Source of the DNA: Chrysopilus asiliformis
Lineage: Eukaryota > Arthropoda > Insecta > Diptera > Rhagionidae
Assembly: GCA_964034945.1 (NCBI GenBank)
Contig: OZ035963.1
Location: 33,139,644 to 33,203,643, forward strand
Length of the DNA: 64,000 bases
Reading direction: 5' to 3'
The notes beneath the pieces are model-generated. The model saw only the letters and a list, made by a program, of their open reading frames with translations, searched no databases and was not told the DNA's origin. Positions within the stretch are counted from its first letter, which is position 1. Each line of letters opens with the position of its first letter. This document shows positions 1-11,284 of the stretch, piece after piece. Both the position numbers and the translations under genes were made by a program.

Positions 1-148
1 AGCATGTATGTAGTGATTCACTACTCCTCGAAGAAATTTTATGTTTCTTCATATACTATAACACAAAATGAGAAAACGCATCATTTTCATTTTTTACGCT
101 CTTTCGCTTTTGATGGAGACGTTTAGGAACAGTGAACTACACAATTTA

Positions 149-415
149 TCATGTTGCAATTTCAGAATCATTTGCTCCGCCTAAAGGAAATTTCTCTAAA
201 AAAACTTTATTTAAGTTGTCAACCTGTCTTACTCTTTCTACTTCATTGCATCGGGCAAAATCGAACTTATGACAGCTGTTGTAATGGCGTTTTAGATTGA
301 ATTTTTTATTCGACATGTAACTGCAAACTAGACATTGAGGGTTATCATTATTTTTGGTTATTAAATATTTGTTTTCCCAATCACACGACATGGTATTTGA
401 ATATGAGCGCTTCAT
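149..415 (-). pseudogene. hAT-type transposase N-terminal fragment (zinc finger)
   Basis: An 88-residue open frame holds a BED/SPIN-DOC-like zinc finger: a W-E-N-K-Y-L stretch near residues 13-18, then C28-x2-C31, N-L-K-R-H44 and H49. This order (WENKY, CxxC, NLKRHY) is known from the N-terminus of GTF2IRD2/EPM2AIP1-like proteins and the hAT transposases they derive from. The rest of a transposase would lie below position 149 and off the window, so completeness cannot be judged; the frame ends 48 residues after the finger. A related non-coding stretch recurs at 58245-58432, which favours a transposon over a host gene. No terminal repeats were found. Assignment to hAT is from the family motif only. 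Confidence 0.5.
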
Positions 416-579
416 AATGGAAAAGAAAAACTAAAAAAATCAAATTTCTGAAAAAATTTCGTACGTCAGTGTTCTTTGGGAAGCAATTATAATTTTGGAG
501 AGCAAATGTATACACCCATACGCATCAACAGCAGAAATCATACTGAATGACTGTCGTAGGCTCGCTCCATCGATTGTTA

Positions 580-919
580 AGCTGGAAACACAATTGATGC
601 AGTAATGTCGATGCACGCATCAAACGTGTATATTCTTATCGCTGCAGACACAATTGATACTGCAGCAGCAATGCATGCGTGTGCATCGACGCAACGTTTT
701 GAAAAATTAAAACGTTGCTGCATGCTGCAATAATGGTTATCCACATATGCGCATTTTCTTTGAAGATGAAGTGTGCGCAATCCTAAATTTGTTTTCAAAT
801 GACATTTGACACTGCACTGCAGCGCTGCATCAATTGTGTCATCAACCAATGCTGCTGCATGCATTGCGATGCGTGAACGCACAACGCTGCAGCATGCTGC
901 ATCAATTGTGTTTCCAGCT
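580..919. mobile_element. TGCA-rich MITE, PIF/Harbinger-like, copy 1
   Basis: A 340-bp element starts AGCTGGAAACACAATTGATG and ends with its reverse complement. It is flanked on both sides by TTA (577-579 and 920-922), the 3-bp TWA duplication typical of PIF/Harbinger. The interior is very rich in TGCA and GCTGC words. It is about 90% like the copy at 9472-9811, in opposite orientation. No transposase frame is present, so it is non-autonomous. Open frames on both strands inside it are by-products of the TGCA-rich composition. Confidence 0.75.
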
Positions 920-1226
920 TTAGTCAATCGTTTGATTTTGGCTGCTGAAGTCAGAGTTGCCAGACAGCCAGCAAATTTTCCCCCCGTCGTAGCCTGAAAA
1001 ACCCCCTGAAACGGGCTATTTTGGAATAAAAACCCCCAAATTTTTTATTCGTATTGCAACAATTAGTTATAACCAAAATTTAGGCAATTGTCGTATATAA
1101 AACAGTCAACCAGCAACTTTTTTTTATTTTTAGGTTTTAGGGCATAAATTTGGACATTTTTAACTAAAGAATCTCAAAAAAATAGTACAAAGTTTGACTT
1201 TAAAGAGGAATTTGAAAATCATATCA

Positions 1227-1317
1227 GAAAAGTTTGACTTAAAAGTGGGATTTTGATTTCATATCACCATGCGGATTTTCAATAATTGACAAATGGGCAA
1301 TTATAGCTTCTGTTATG
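1227..1317 (-). repeat. Repeat family A, head fragment
   Basis: This is the CATAACAAAAG end of repeat family A in reverse orientation: the TTTGACTT...CACCAT...GGCAATTATAGCTTCTGTTATG series seen in copies at 20.4, 44.6, 57.1 and 62.8 kb. It faces the forward copy at 1497 head to head across about 180 bp of AT-rich sequence. Confidence 0.6.
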
Positions 1318-1496
1318 TTTCTATGATAAAGTTGAAATTAGCTAATCATTGAGAATTATTCTTATAAAAAACCTCCTGGATTATTTTATTTTTTCTAAAC
1401 ATATACGTCAATTTGGTGGAAGAAAGAAAATATTTTCAGTATTAAAAAACAATATTAAAAAAACAAAAATGTAGTTCAATTTTTCATAAATAAAAA

Positions 1497-1984
1497 CATT
1501 ACAAAAGCTATAATTGCCACTCTGGCAATTATTGGAGACCCGTATGGTGATATTCGTATCAAAATTCCACTTTGAAGTCAAACTTTCCAATAAGATTTTT
1601 TAAAATGTATTCCAATCGGATTTTGATGTATGGGAGTTTTATGTAGAATAATATCCTAAATAACTTTTGTTCTTGGACTTTTTTGATAAAATTCACCGTT
1701 TTTGAGATATTCAGAAAAAAAGTTTTCGTTCGTATGGGGGGTACCCCCCTAATGGTCCATTTTTGCCCATTAACGAACTTAGCCTCGCATTTTACGAAAA
1801 ACGAATCTGCGCAAAATTTCAAGTCTCTAGCTCAATCCGTACGTCCGCAATCCGCGCCACATACGGACGGACGGACATGCAGAAATTAATTATTTTTATC
1901 ATTCTAAACACACTGGTGTAATTCATTTTTGTGTGTGATGACGGGATCTTGGCTTTACAAACGGTAAGGCAAAGTTAGTATACT
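1497..1984 (+). repeat. Repeat family A (mini-me-like, GACR microsatellite core)
   Basis: A copy of a dispersed element about 560-610 bp long. In this orientation it begins CAT(A)ACAAAAGCTATAATTG and ends near CGGTAAGGCAAAGTTA. Landmarks are a GGGGGGTACCCCCC palindrome, the block TTTCAAGTCTCTAGCTCA, then a short (GACG)n tract. Here the microsatellite is only about three units and the terminal CCATACGGGTATA is lost. It resembles dipteran mini-me elements in its GTCY proto-microsatellite; that label is inference. Confidence 0.7.
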
Positions 1985-2250
1985 ATGTAGGTGTATGAAA
2001 ATCAGGACTTATTGATAATCTGGATTTTTTTCCTTCCTTGGAAATCATTTCAATTCAAATGTTGGATTGCTCTCGGTAGGATATTGAATGTTATAATTCA
2101 GAAAAAAATTTATTTCAACTATCACGATTTCCCCCTGAAAAAACCCCTGAATTTCAAAAAATAAAAAGCACCCCGAAAACACCCCCCGTGAGCTAAAAAA
2201 ACCCCCAAAACGGGGGCTAAAACCCCCGATCTGGCAACGGTGGCTGAAGT

Positions 2251-3569
2251 GGCCGTCGTCTACCAACACTTATCATTGCGTTGGAGAGTGGAGTAAAAAT
2301 GTTCATACATTGATTGTATTCTCGTAAAATTTGAATAAAAATGTTATCGTATTGAGGAGCCAGACGAGCCAAGGAGTGCCGAGCTCTGATCTAGAGCAAG
2401 CATCATCAGCTAGTGGCTCGGCTGGCTCATCACACAGATTGGCTTTAACAGCGTAGCCACTATAATCGACCTTTTATTGTGTGCTGTAATGCTTGTGTGT
2501 GCGGCTTCGGTTCGCAGGAATAAAACGAATCGTGCTTTGAGTTGGAATCGGTGCATTATTAGCATGACGCATTTCATTTTAAATCAGTTCGTGTCAAGCC
2601 ATTGCCGTGGAAGGTTGTGTTTCATTGATCTGTATTTTAATTTGTACTGGTTATAAATTTTGATTGTAAAGGTAGCGACAGTTACTTTGATGACCACTGA
2701 TCTAGAGACTCGACAATAGGACGTATAAAAATGGTCGCCAAACTGGAAGCGCGCGTGAAAACATTTAAAAATTTGATTCATTGCTACAAATAATTACCAA
2801 AACAACCGAAATGGGTTAATATGAGTAAAAAACTCATGTCTGAGGTAATAGACTGTTCTAATTAGAGTTAATAGACTACTCAGTAAGACTGTGATTACAC
2901 ACGGACTGAATAAACCGACTGCTTGCACCTTTTGTGATTGCACGAGATAAACTGAACCCCACACCGACAAGTGGAACAAATGAAAACTGGCCATTTTTAA
3001 TCCAGCAACATCGTGACAAGAGATAATTTATAGGAATTTCGTAGGACTGTGGGGAAAAACTGAATTTATTAGTAATTTTGAAAATATCAGTGATTGTATA
3101 AAGACAATAAAAGGGTAGAACTTTTCATAAATAAATATAGCACACATAAATAAAAACTATTCGAGATGCGCACGCTATGGCGTCTACAAACGGAATGATT
3201 TTTTCGAAACAAGTGGGAATAGGTAGCCAATCACACGTCGTTCCTATTACACTCGAACTGAAATTTTTAGTTTTCGTTCGTCTTTTCGTATCATCATTCC
3301 CACTTCGTCTCTTGCCCACAATTTCGTGAAGTCAGATGCCTTCCTCCGCCAATGTAATCACGGTCAAAGACAATCTTTTAAGTGCTGATGTCCGCTCTCT
3401 AGATTATAGTCCCTGTACTATGAGTATGGCCTCATGAAAGTGCCATCTACATTTTTGATTTCAAAACTAGAGCTTTGTGGAATAAAAGTGTAAACAGCTG
3501 ACTTTTTGTGATTTTTTTAGCTTTAAGGTAGTATCCTAAAGTGACGGGTACTATTTTATATCATTGCTT
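2251..3569. other. No gene recognised
   Basis: AT-rich non-coding sequence. No frame longer than about 66 codons, no recognised domain and no clear terminal repeats. A stretch at 2355-2440 repeats GAGCCA/GGCTC words. Confidence 0.6.
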
Positions 3570-4733
3570 CACCCAGAGAAAAATCTTAGTAAAATCTTAG
3601 TAAAATTAACAAAAGACTTTGTGTTGAACTTTAACACAAGAAAAAACGTATAGATAACAGAAGTTCTGTTCTCCGAATGAAAAATTGTGTTATTCTAATA
3701 ACATAGAATATGTAGGATTTACGTACATACATGTGCAGCCAACAAAAGTGCTTGTGTTAAATTTTTACCCAAAGAAATCGTATAACGAAAATAAGTCGTG
3801 TAGTAACAACACAAAAGGTTGTGAAAATTACAAATATCGTTTGTTGTTGATACAAATAATCAAAAACATGAAGAAGCTCTCTGTTACATATTATCTATGT
3901 ACCTATAACACAATTCCGAGTAAAGCTAACAAAACTTCACGTAATAATTCAAGTCGATTTTTTTTCTTCTATTATAATTCACACGTGGTTTGCGAACTCG
4001 GAGTTTATATAGCTTGAACCTGCCTAAAATTTGGGAGCCGTTACAACTTTTTTATATGAATGACTGCTATATTTGGCCACTATGCCCTTTTTTCCCATAT
4101 GCCCTTTTATGCCCTTTTTTCCCATATGCCCTTTTATGCCCTTTTTTCCCACTGGAGCATGCGATTTTGGTGGAACGGTTCCTATATGTTTTTTCCGTGT
4201 ATGAAAGACATATTTTATGTGTAAAACTAACCCAGTTTATATGCTAGTTTCCACACGGTATAAATGTAGATGCAACAAAATTTGACGTAGTATGAACGTA
4301 GTTATTATATGTAATGTGAACCAAAACTTTGTTCATTACACGTCTGGGTTGTGTACGTTGAACACATTGTTTTCTTCAATGTTACTGAAAATCTTGTTCA
4401 CATAACACAAAATTCTGTACAACAAACCTACTTTTGTGTTGAAACAACAAACATTACACAAAAGTTGCAAGGTAAAATTGACGTAAGAATTTTTGTTAAG
4501 ACAACACAAAATTTTGTTAAGAGCAATATAACAGAAGTTGTGTTGAGTTTACGTATTGTTTTTGTTAAGATAACATAGATTTTTCAGTAACCATCTGAAA
4601 AACGTGACAACGTAAAATTAACAAACTCAATTTTGTTAGGATAACACAAAGTTGTGTTGGACGTATATTGTTGCTATATTTGTTAATTATACGTAGCATT
4701 TTCGTCAGATTGAATGAGATTTTTCTCTGGGTG
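3570..4733. mobile_element. Element with CACCCAGAGAAAAATCT terminal inverted repeats
   Basis: The left end CACCCAGAGAAAAATCT (3570-3586) is matched in reverse by AGATTTTTCTCTGGGTG at 4717-4733. The interior is built from many degenerate AACACAAAATTTTGTTA-like words in both orientations, so it can fold on itself repeatedly. A fragment of repeat family D lies inside (about 3955-4201). A target duplication could not be identified, so the superfamily is open. The 110-codon frame at 3685-4017 is AT-rich repeat sequence, not a gene. Confidence 0.6.
3955..4201 (-). repeat. Repeat family D fragment with short internal tandem
   Basis: Sequence from the ATAATTCACACGTGGTTTGCGAACTC block to TTTTTTCCGTGTA matches parts of the family D element at 29437-30429. 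Within it, ATGCCCTTTTTTCCC/ATGCCCTTTT repeats three times at about 4083-4152. Confidence 0.6.
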
Positions 4734-6179
4734 TTGGGAATTTTTATTTCAGAAACTGTACAAGGAAAATTTTAAAAATGGAAATCATTTGAAACCGAAA
4801 TTTTGATTTTTATGACATTTTTAGTCGGGCTGTAAATTTTCCAAAAATAAGAATTTCAATGTAGGCCATGGTCGCCCGCACGTGAAGTACCAATAGCTTT
4901 GAAAAAACAATTAGTTCTTTATATACCTTAAAAAAAATATTGGTTTTTTTATATTCCTTGAATAAATCTGTTCAAACATAATGTATATAGCTTTATAGAA
5001 ATATAAAAAAGAATATGTACCTTTTTTTACAATTATTTTATTATACATATTTGTTTGCGTCATATTAAAATTTAAATTTTAACTTTGTGGAATAAAATAT
5101 TGAAAAGTTAAATTACGCAATCAAGCCGTCTTAGCTCTTCACTGAAACTTTTTTGTGACTATAGTTACAAAGAAACGGTTGCACAACCGTTACAAAGTAA
5201 CTCTTTTGTGACTATAGAATTTGAGGAAAAAACTGGTGGTAAAATCTTTGCAGTTTTTAATTTACCGGACTAATTCCTTCGCCCCCACAGTAAACCTGAA
5301 TAATATGTAGTTTGTAGATGTTAGTATTTTTTCAGTAATTTTTACAGCGGCCCATTCGATTTACTTTTTACAGACTTAGAAACAAATTATTAAATTTTGG
5401 CAATCTGAAAACAGCAAAAGTGAAAGAGAATTAATTATATATGATTTCGGAAAATACTTTCGAATGAAGCAACTTGCTTTGGCTTGGTAGGTATGTTGTT
5501 CAAATTAAAGGTTACTATCGCAGTTACAAATCAACACAATAAAATCAATCGATATTGAGATCTTGTCTAATCATCTATGGCCCTCTTTATGAATAAATCA
5601 GTTCGTGGCGCTTCTTAAGTAGCCCTCGAGCGGATTAATGGCGGCGGCTTTTGAGTTCGTACATCGAGATAACGATTAGACGAAAAGAGAAGCTTTTTAA
5701 TCCACAGTAGTGGGTACGAAACCTAATAAAGCAAAAAGGCCAGACCGGTAGTTTGTTTAACAGCTGGACTAACTAAATTAAGATCAAGATTTTTGAATCC
5801 TATCAAAATAGCCGCGATTCCATCACTGAATAAATGTTGCCGACAAATGAGGTCTTGTTTTATTACATGCAAGTCATTATTTTAGATAATTTCGGTCTTT
5901 TATAAAAAAATCATTTCTAGGTTGTTTATAATGAAATGGATTTTCTTTGTATTGTTAGTTCTTGAAATATTAGTAGTTTTGTAAACGTGAATCTCGGTCT
6001 ACGTCTACAATATGATCAAAACTGCCTTATGATATTTTACCGAAATTAGTTAATCGCAGTGTAACAAAAATTGTTTGGGATACCTATTTGCATTGTTATC
6101 GGCGGTGGGCGGAGGAGGGGGCAAAGGGGGGCATTTACCGAAAAAATAAGACTTTAAGATTTTTTTTGTCATTGTAGAG
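4734..6179. other. No gene recognised
   Basis: AT-rich non-coding sequence with no supported frame. A GGTTGCACAACC near-palindrome with flanking TTTTGTGACTATAG words lies at 5150-5220, and a G-rich run at 6103-6133 precedes the hairpin element. Confidence 0.55.
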
Positions 6180-6181
6180 AT

Positions 6182-6282
6182 ATCCCAAGTAACCAAATAG
6201 GGCGTAAGTGGTCGTGCCGACTTTAACATCGAATCTTTATGGTCGCGACGACCACTTTACGCCCTATTTGGTTACTTGGGAT
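6182..6282. mobile_element. 105-bp hairpin MITE
   Basis: A near-perfect inverted repeat: TATCCCAAGTAACCAAATAG (from 6181) continues through GGGCGTAAGTGGTCG and is mirrored at 6247-6284. The arms of about 34 nt differ by one base (an extra A near GTAA). The loop is about 30 nt. TA at each edge is consistent with a Tc1/mariner-type target duplication. A transcript would form a long hairpin. Confidence 0.75.
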
Positions 6283-6529
6283 ATAGCGATCGATAGCGTT
6301 CCTTTGGCGAAGGTTTGGCGATCCTTGGACGCTCCGGAGTGTTCAATGGAAAACGGCTAATATGTCATGACTTTGAAAACGAAACGGGTCTGGCGAAGGG
6401 AAATTATGGTGGAGAAGAGGGATGGAACGGTGGATGAGGTAATGGAAGGGGAGGGGGCAACTATTTTACTGTGGAGGTGGATCAATGGGTAGGGGATTAA
6501 AGGGTGTTGGTGGCCCCGGAAACTCCATT

Positions 6530-6730
6530 ATGCCGATTTTTACGGGGAAAAACGGGAAAAAGGATATATGCATTATCCTTTCAGGACCGTTTCGAATTTT
6601 GAAATTTCAACACTGGATTCGTGATCAGCGACCATAAAACCCCATAATGCTAATTTTTCCGAAAAAAATGGGAAAAAGGATATTTTTGCTGTCCTTACAG
6701 GACCTTCCGTTTCGAATTTTAAAATCTGTT
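6530..6730. repeat. Family G-like repeat, two degenerate units
   Basis: Two successive units share GGGAAAAAGGATAT...TCCTT(A/T)CAGGACC...CGTTTCGAATTTT and are about 120 bp apart. Related wording (CAGGACCTTCCGTTATCC, GATTCGTGATCAGCGACC) occurs at 11.4, 39.3, 41.3 and 45.4 kb. No coding capacity. Confidence 0.5.
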
Positions 6731-8318
6731 GTAGAACCGTTAGAAAAATGTAGAAAATGTTATATCTCCGTCATGAAAACGGTTTTCTTTATGAATACAA
6801 TACTCTCCTTCTATAGAATAGGAAAGTAATAAATTTCTGCAAAAATAGGGTCCTACCCTAATAATATTTGTACTGATTCGCAAAAATATTTGGAATTTTT
6901 CAACTATGGGTGGGCTGATTTCCACAAAATTTGTTGTGTCTCCATTAAACATTAGATGGTGTCCCATTGATGATTGGAGATTTTCCCCAACCAGTACAAA
7001 AACTCGCACTCTTTCATATATTATCATTCGAGTGGAAGAGATTCACCAGAAAATTTAGTAATGATTCTAATTTTTTATCTCTGTGTTAACAGAGCGAAGA
7101 TATTGAAGATCAAATAAAACGTTTTACAACATCTCATCTTTCAAATGTTTGACAATAAAGATTTCATGATCCTTTTTTTTACTATCATGTGATTATTCTT
7201 GATGTGAAGTTTTCCTAACATAATATCAGCCAGTCTTTTCTTTAATAAAAAATGACACTGCAATATGAGATGACGTGCCCGACATGTACATTAAGTTGCA
7301 TTTCGCACCTGAAATTAGGAATAGTTTGAGATCAATGAATTGAATCTGACGGATAACTACAAAATTCTGATGAGAAAAGTAGCGAAATTCGATACTATCA
7401 CGATTGCACAAGTGTAATGGGATTTCCTTGGGATCTTTGATTAATAAAAAAAAACTTATACTCTATTGTCCTCTAGCAAATTCAGGATCCCAGCGGCTTG
7501 TGAAGTTCATCTCTAATTTTTTAGAAAAAAAAACGTTGTTGCTACAAGAGATCTTTTTCAACTATTCTGAAAGATAGCAGGGACTGATAATTCATCTTTA
7601 AGATTTTAGTTATATTTAAACGTAGATTGAATTCAGTTTTTTGCTCAGTTTAAAAAAATTAAATGATTTACCTTTGCATTTCTAAGATCAAAGTGTCGGT
7701 TGGTATATTTCACAAAACTTTTAGCGACTATTGAATCGAGTTGGTAGGCTGATGTAGAGCTCAATTCGGTGTCAGATTCATGAAACCCTTCATAAAGATC
7801 TATAGTGAAACTGTCACTCAAAGAAAAATAATATCAATCTGAAAAAATATCGACCATTCTGACAAAATCATTATCAACTTTGGGTCTGATAAAGAAGCTT
7901 TATCAAATTGATAAAAGGCTTTATCAAATTCATAAAAAATAAAATTACCGCAACAGAAATTTTTTCTCAAAACAAAACATTGAATGACAAATTTCTTTTT
8001 CTGTTTTTCTAAGTGTGGTTCTATTTTTCTCTCAGAAATACATGACATTCCATTTAATTATTTTAAACTTTTTCTGGTGTGCGAATCTTTGGTGTGCATT
8101 TCATGCTTTAGATTTGAAAAATTGTACATAAATGCAAAAAATTGACAGTCCTGACACTCCAGATTAGCAGTGCCAAGTCAGCTCAGTCTAAACGCGCCTA
8201 GTAACCGAGTTCTTGGCGTCACTTTGATGAGATTCAATTATTCATCTTGAGTTTTGAAACTTAATGTTTCATTTCAAAAAATCTTTTCCGATTCCTCATT
8301 GTTTCCTTAATTCCACCG
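6731..8318. other. No gene recognised
   Basis: AT-rich non-coding sequence with only short chance frames. At 7880-7935 TTTATCAAATTNATAAA is repeated. No terminal repeats or domains were recognised. Confidence 0.55.
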
Positions 8319-8703
8319 TACACGGAAAAAACCCGCTTAGGAAACGATCCTATAAGCGATCCTATAAAGGAAAGCGATTATAGGACTCGTTACACCACTT
8401 TGTAACAAAGGCTTCCATAAATATTGGAACTAGTCCTAGTTTTCGTGGAATCATTACTATGTATATGAGAGAAGAATGGATATATTCCAACAAAACTAGT
8501 ACCCGTTCCTAGTTTTTACTGGAGAGATTCCTGTACTGACGGGGAAACAACGAATCCTAGGTGTTGGCGGACTCATTCTTATGCGAATAGAATTCAGCAA
8601 ATATGGTAATCCAAATCAATTTTTTTTCTTCGATTATAATTCGCATGTGGTTTGGCGAACTCGTGGTGTATATAGTTTGGACCTACCTACTACGATAATC
8701 TAA

Positions 8704-9150
8704 CCCTTGGAGCACAATGACCGCAACCAAGCTGCAACTAAGGACGCTTCGAACCGTCACACAACGCAGTTCAGGGGCGGTTGAGCACAATAGAAGCGTC
8801 GCCTGTTGCGTTGTGAGACAAACACAGAAAAATTAAAAGTGAACTAAAGTAGAAAAATATATAAAAAATGGATAAATTTGAAGCGATAATTTGCTTTGTT
8901 GGTCTTTATCTTTGTTATTTGTATGTTATTGCACTAAGGCTATCAATTTTTCCTCGAACGACATTTCCCCAACCTCACTTTATGAACTGTCAACGCAGAC
9001 TTGTTACGTTAAAGTTCAAAGTTTGGAAACTTTTGCGTCGATGGTTGCGTTTACTGTGCTCACTCAAAAGCATTTCTGTGAAATAAACTCGTAAGTGACA
9101 TTTAGATGCGTGATGGTTGCGGCTTGCTTGCGTTCATTGTGCTCCAAGGG
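8704..9150. mobile_element. PIF/Harbinger-like MITE with CCCTTGGAGCACAATGA ends
   Basis: The ends CCCTTGGAGCACAATGA (8704) and TCATTGTGCTCCAAGGG (to 9150) are inverted repeats extending about 30 bp with few mismatches. TAA flanks both sides (8701-8703 and 9151-9153), the TWA duplication of PIF/Harbinger. It is inserted in family D. It contains a 72-codon frame from 8868 that starts with a hydrophobic segment. Confidence 0.75.
8868..9086 (+). pseudogene. Possible remnant of a transposase N-terminal exon
   Basis: A 72-codon frame inside the MITE begins M-D-K-F-E-A with a Kozak-like AAAAATG, then a hydrophobic segment rich in C, Y and L (residues 9-24), then a basic tail with RR and LRRWLR. Its position, alone near the middle of a Harbinger-like element, suggests leftover 5' coding sequence of the parental transposase. 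No catalytic motif is present and the family match is not certain. It could also be chance. Confidence 0.25.
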
Positions 9151-9153
9151 TAA

Positions 9154-9449
9154 GGCAAGCAACACAATTGACGCAGCGTGCTGCAGTGTTGTGCGTTCAC
9201 GCAATGGAATGCATGCAGTAGCGTTGATTGATAACACAATTGATGCAGCGCTGCAATGCAGTGTCAAATGTCATTTGAAAAATTTATGATTGTGCACACT
9301 TCAATCTTCAAAGAAAACACGCATATGTGGATAAGCATTATAGCAGCCTGCGGCAACGTTTTAATTTTTCAAAACGCTGCGTCGATGCAGACGCATGCGT
9401 TGCTGCTGCAGTATTCGTCGTCGTTACTGCGTCGATTGTGTTTCTCGCC
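9154..9449. mobile_element. TGCA-rich MITE, copy 2 (older)
   Basis: A 296-bp diverged copy of the 580-919 family, with the AACACAATTGA...TCAATTGTGTT type ends altered (AACACAATTGACGCAG / CTGCGTCGATTGTGTT). It starts directly after the TAA of the preceding MITE and is followed by TTA. The imperfect flanks leave its own duplication undecided. Confidence 0.65.
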
Positions 9450-9471
9450 TTACGTTTGTGTCGGAGAGTTA

Positions 9472-9811
9472 GGCTGGAAACACAATTGATGCAGCATGCT
9501 GCAGCGTTGTGCGTTCACGCATCGCAATGCATGCAGCAGCATTGGTTGATGACACAATTGATGCAGCGCTGCAGTGCAGTGGCAAATGTCATTTGAGAAC
9601 AGATTTAGGATTGCGCACACTTCATCTTCAAAGAAAATGCGCATATGTGGATAACCATTATTGCAGCATGCAGCAACGTTTTAATTTTTCAAAACTTTGC
9701 GTCGATGCACACGCATGCATTGCTGCTGCAGTATCAATTGTGTCTGCAGCGATAAGAATATACACGTTTGATGCGTGCATCGACATTACTGCATCAATTG
9801 TGTTTCCAGCT
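9472..9811. mobile_element. TGCA-rich MITE, copy 3
   Basis: A 340-bp copy, same length as the 580-919 element and nearly identical to its reverse complement. It is flanked by TTA at 9469-9471 and 9812-9814. Ends are GGCTGGAAACACAATTGATG and its near reverse complement. It lies 22 bp from copy 2. Confidence 0.75.
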
Positions 9812-9890
9812 TTACTCGAGTTATTTGATATCTCGAATATTTTCAAGTTCCCCGAACTTCCCTAACTCGTATATTCGAAAACTCGAATTT

Positions 9891-11284
9891 TTGTCTGTAT
9901 ATAGTTTGAAACACCAACAAAAACTGAAGTTGGTATTTCAATATGAAAAATCATTTCATAGGATAAATGATCATTCTTTGGTCACATGTCGCATAGGCGC
10001 CCTCAAGGGGAAACCCCTTAAAACCATATCACTGCCCACATAAAATATACGTGTCGAATATTTTTCAAAGTCTAATAACTCCGATTTCGTAGGTTTGTTT
10101 GTGAGTTAAATTTGGTATTTAACTTTGCTAAGTATAATCTTTAATTCCAACCCATCAAATATTTCTTAAGTTATAAAATTCTTTTAAATATCGCGTAATT
10201 TACACATTTTTTAAGTTTTTATTATTAATATTTCCTCTAAAAAAATTTTTTTTGTTAATATTTTCTCGGTTTCGGAAAAAGCCGGGGTTGTATTACCAGA
10301 TATCCCAGTTTAGTGTTTTTACACCAATTGAAAATTTTTTTGAACACATGTTTGCCATAAAAAAATATTTGTGGTGAAATGTTTTGCGGAAAGTTTGGAT
10401 TTTTTACATATAAGGAAGTAAAAAGTCGAGCAAATAAAGAATAATTCTTATTTTAGATCCAAAAATTGTTTCTTTTTATATAAAATAAAAGGTTTTATGA
10501 TAAACTTCAATACAAATGTACAAAAAATTCAACAGTTTTGTGCTTTTTAGATTCCTAATTGATGCTATAGGTTAAAAAAAACGTTGGGATTCACTTTCAA
10601 CCAAAAAGGTCAATATTGCCCAGCAAGAGACAACATCAAAGGTAACGCGACTCATGATCTACCGCAGCGGGAGACTTTTCGGTAATTTTCGTCACTTCAT
10701 CTAAGATTGGTAATTTATTTCTGAATTTTACAAGTGTGCAAACATGAAAAGTATCGGAGGATCAGCAAAAAATTACAGAGTGCAAGAAAAAAACGTTTTT
10801 TTTTTTGGAAAATTTGTGATTGAAAAATTTTTTACTAATAAGTCGCCAAAATGTCTCTAACTGCCGTTTTCACATTTTTTTTTGGTAATTTAATGTAATA
10901 ATGTAAAAAATTATAATGTAAAAAATAATGTATGTTGTGTTTTCTTCTATATACTTGCAGTATAATTTGAAAATTCAAAGTGTTATAAGCATATTCGGTG
11001 TTTAAAATAATAAAAATTTTCTGAAATATTGAATGACAAAAAAAAAGTCGTTTACTATCAAGTGTTTGAATTTTATTAGCCTTATTAAGTTTCTTTCTAA
11101 AACTCAATGGAATTATCTCGTCTGATTCAAGTCAAAGGTATTCTAATTTAAGAAATTTTACCTGTTAATTGGATAGTAACTTCTTTTGTTGCCTGGTTGA
11201 TACCAATTTGTTCATGGCGACCACTTTTAATGCACAGAAAAATGACTAAATACTAACATTTGAGCCGTTATTTTTGTAAGTGGT
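9891..11284. other. AT-rich sequence, no gene recognised
   Basis: Long A/T runs, frames below 92 codons and no recognised domain. A GGCGCCCTCAAGGGGAAACCCC patch at about 9993-10018 stands out in base composition but is not explained. Confidence 0.55.

Larger units (their letters stand above)
952..2242. mobile_element. hAT-type non-autonomous element with 8-bp target duplication
   Basis: Both ends are flanked by a perfect 8-bp duplication GCTGAAGT (944-951 and 2243-2250). The left end reads CAGAGTTGCCAGA and the right end, reversed, CACCGTTGCCAGA. An 8-bp duplication and CA-NN-GTTGCC ends are hallmarks of hAT elements. Subterminal sequence on both sides is rich in CCCCC/AAAAACCCCC runs. No transposase frame is seen. 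Two pieces of repeat family A are nested inside (1227-1317 and 1497-1984). Confidence 0.8.
8319..9890 (+). mobile_element. Repeat family D copy, split by three nested MITEs
   Basis: The left terminus TACACGGAAAAAA at 8319 is followed by the same order of blocks as the reverse complement of the 29437-30429 copy: CTTCCATAAATATTGGAACT, CTATGTATATGAGAGAAGAATGG, ATAATTCGCATGTGGTTTG. The homology stops at 8700, where a MITE is inserted, and resumes at about 9812 with CTCGAGTTATTTGATATCTCG up to about 9890. The right terminus is missing. Confidence 0.7.

Noticed and set aside
577..927. 116-codon His/Cys/Ala-rich frame and its partners at 9.1-9.9 kb
   Set aside because: They lie wholly inside TGCA-rich MITEs with defined ends; composition produces frames on both strands.
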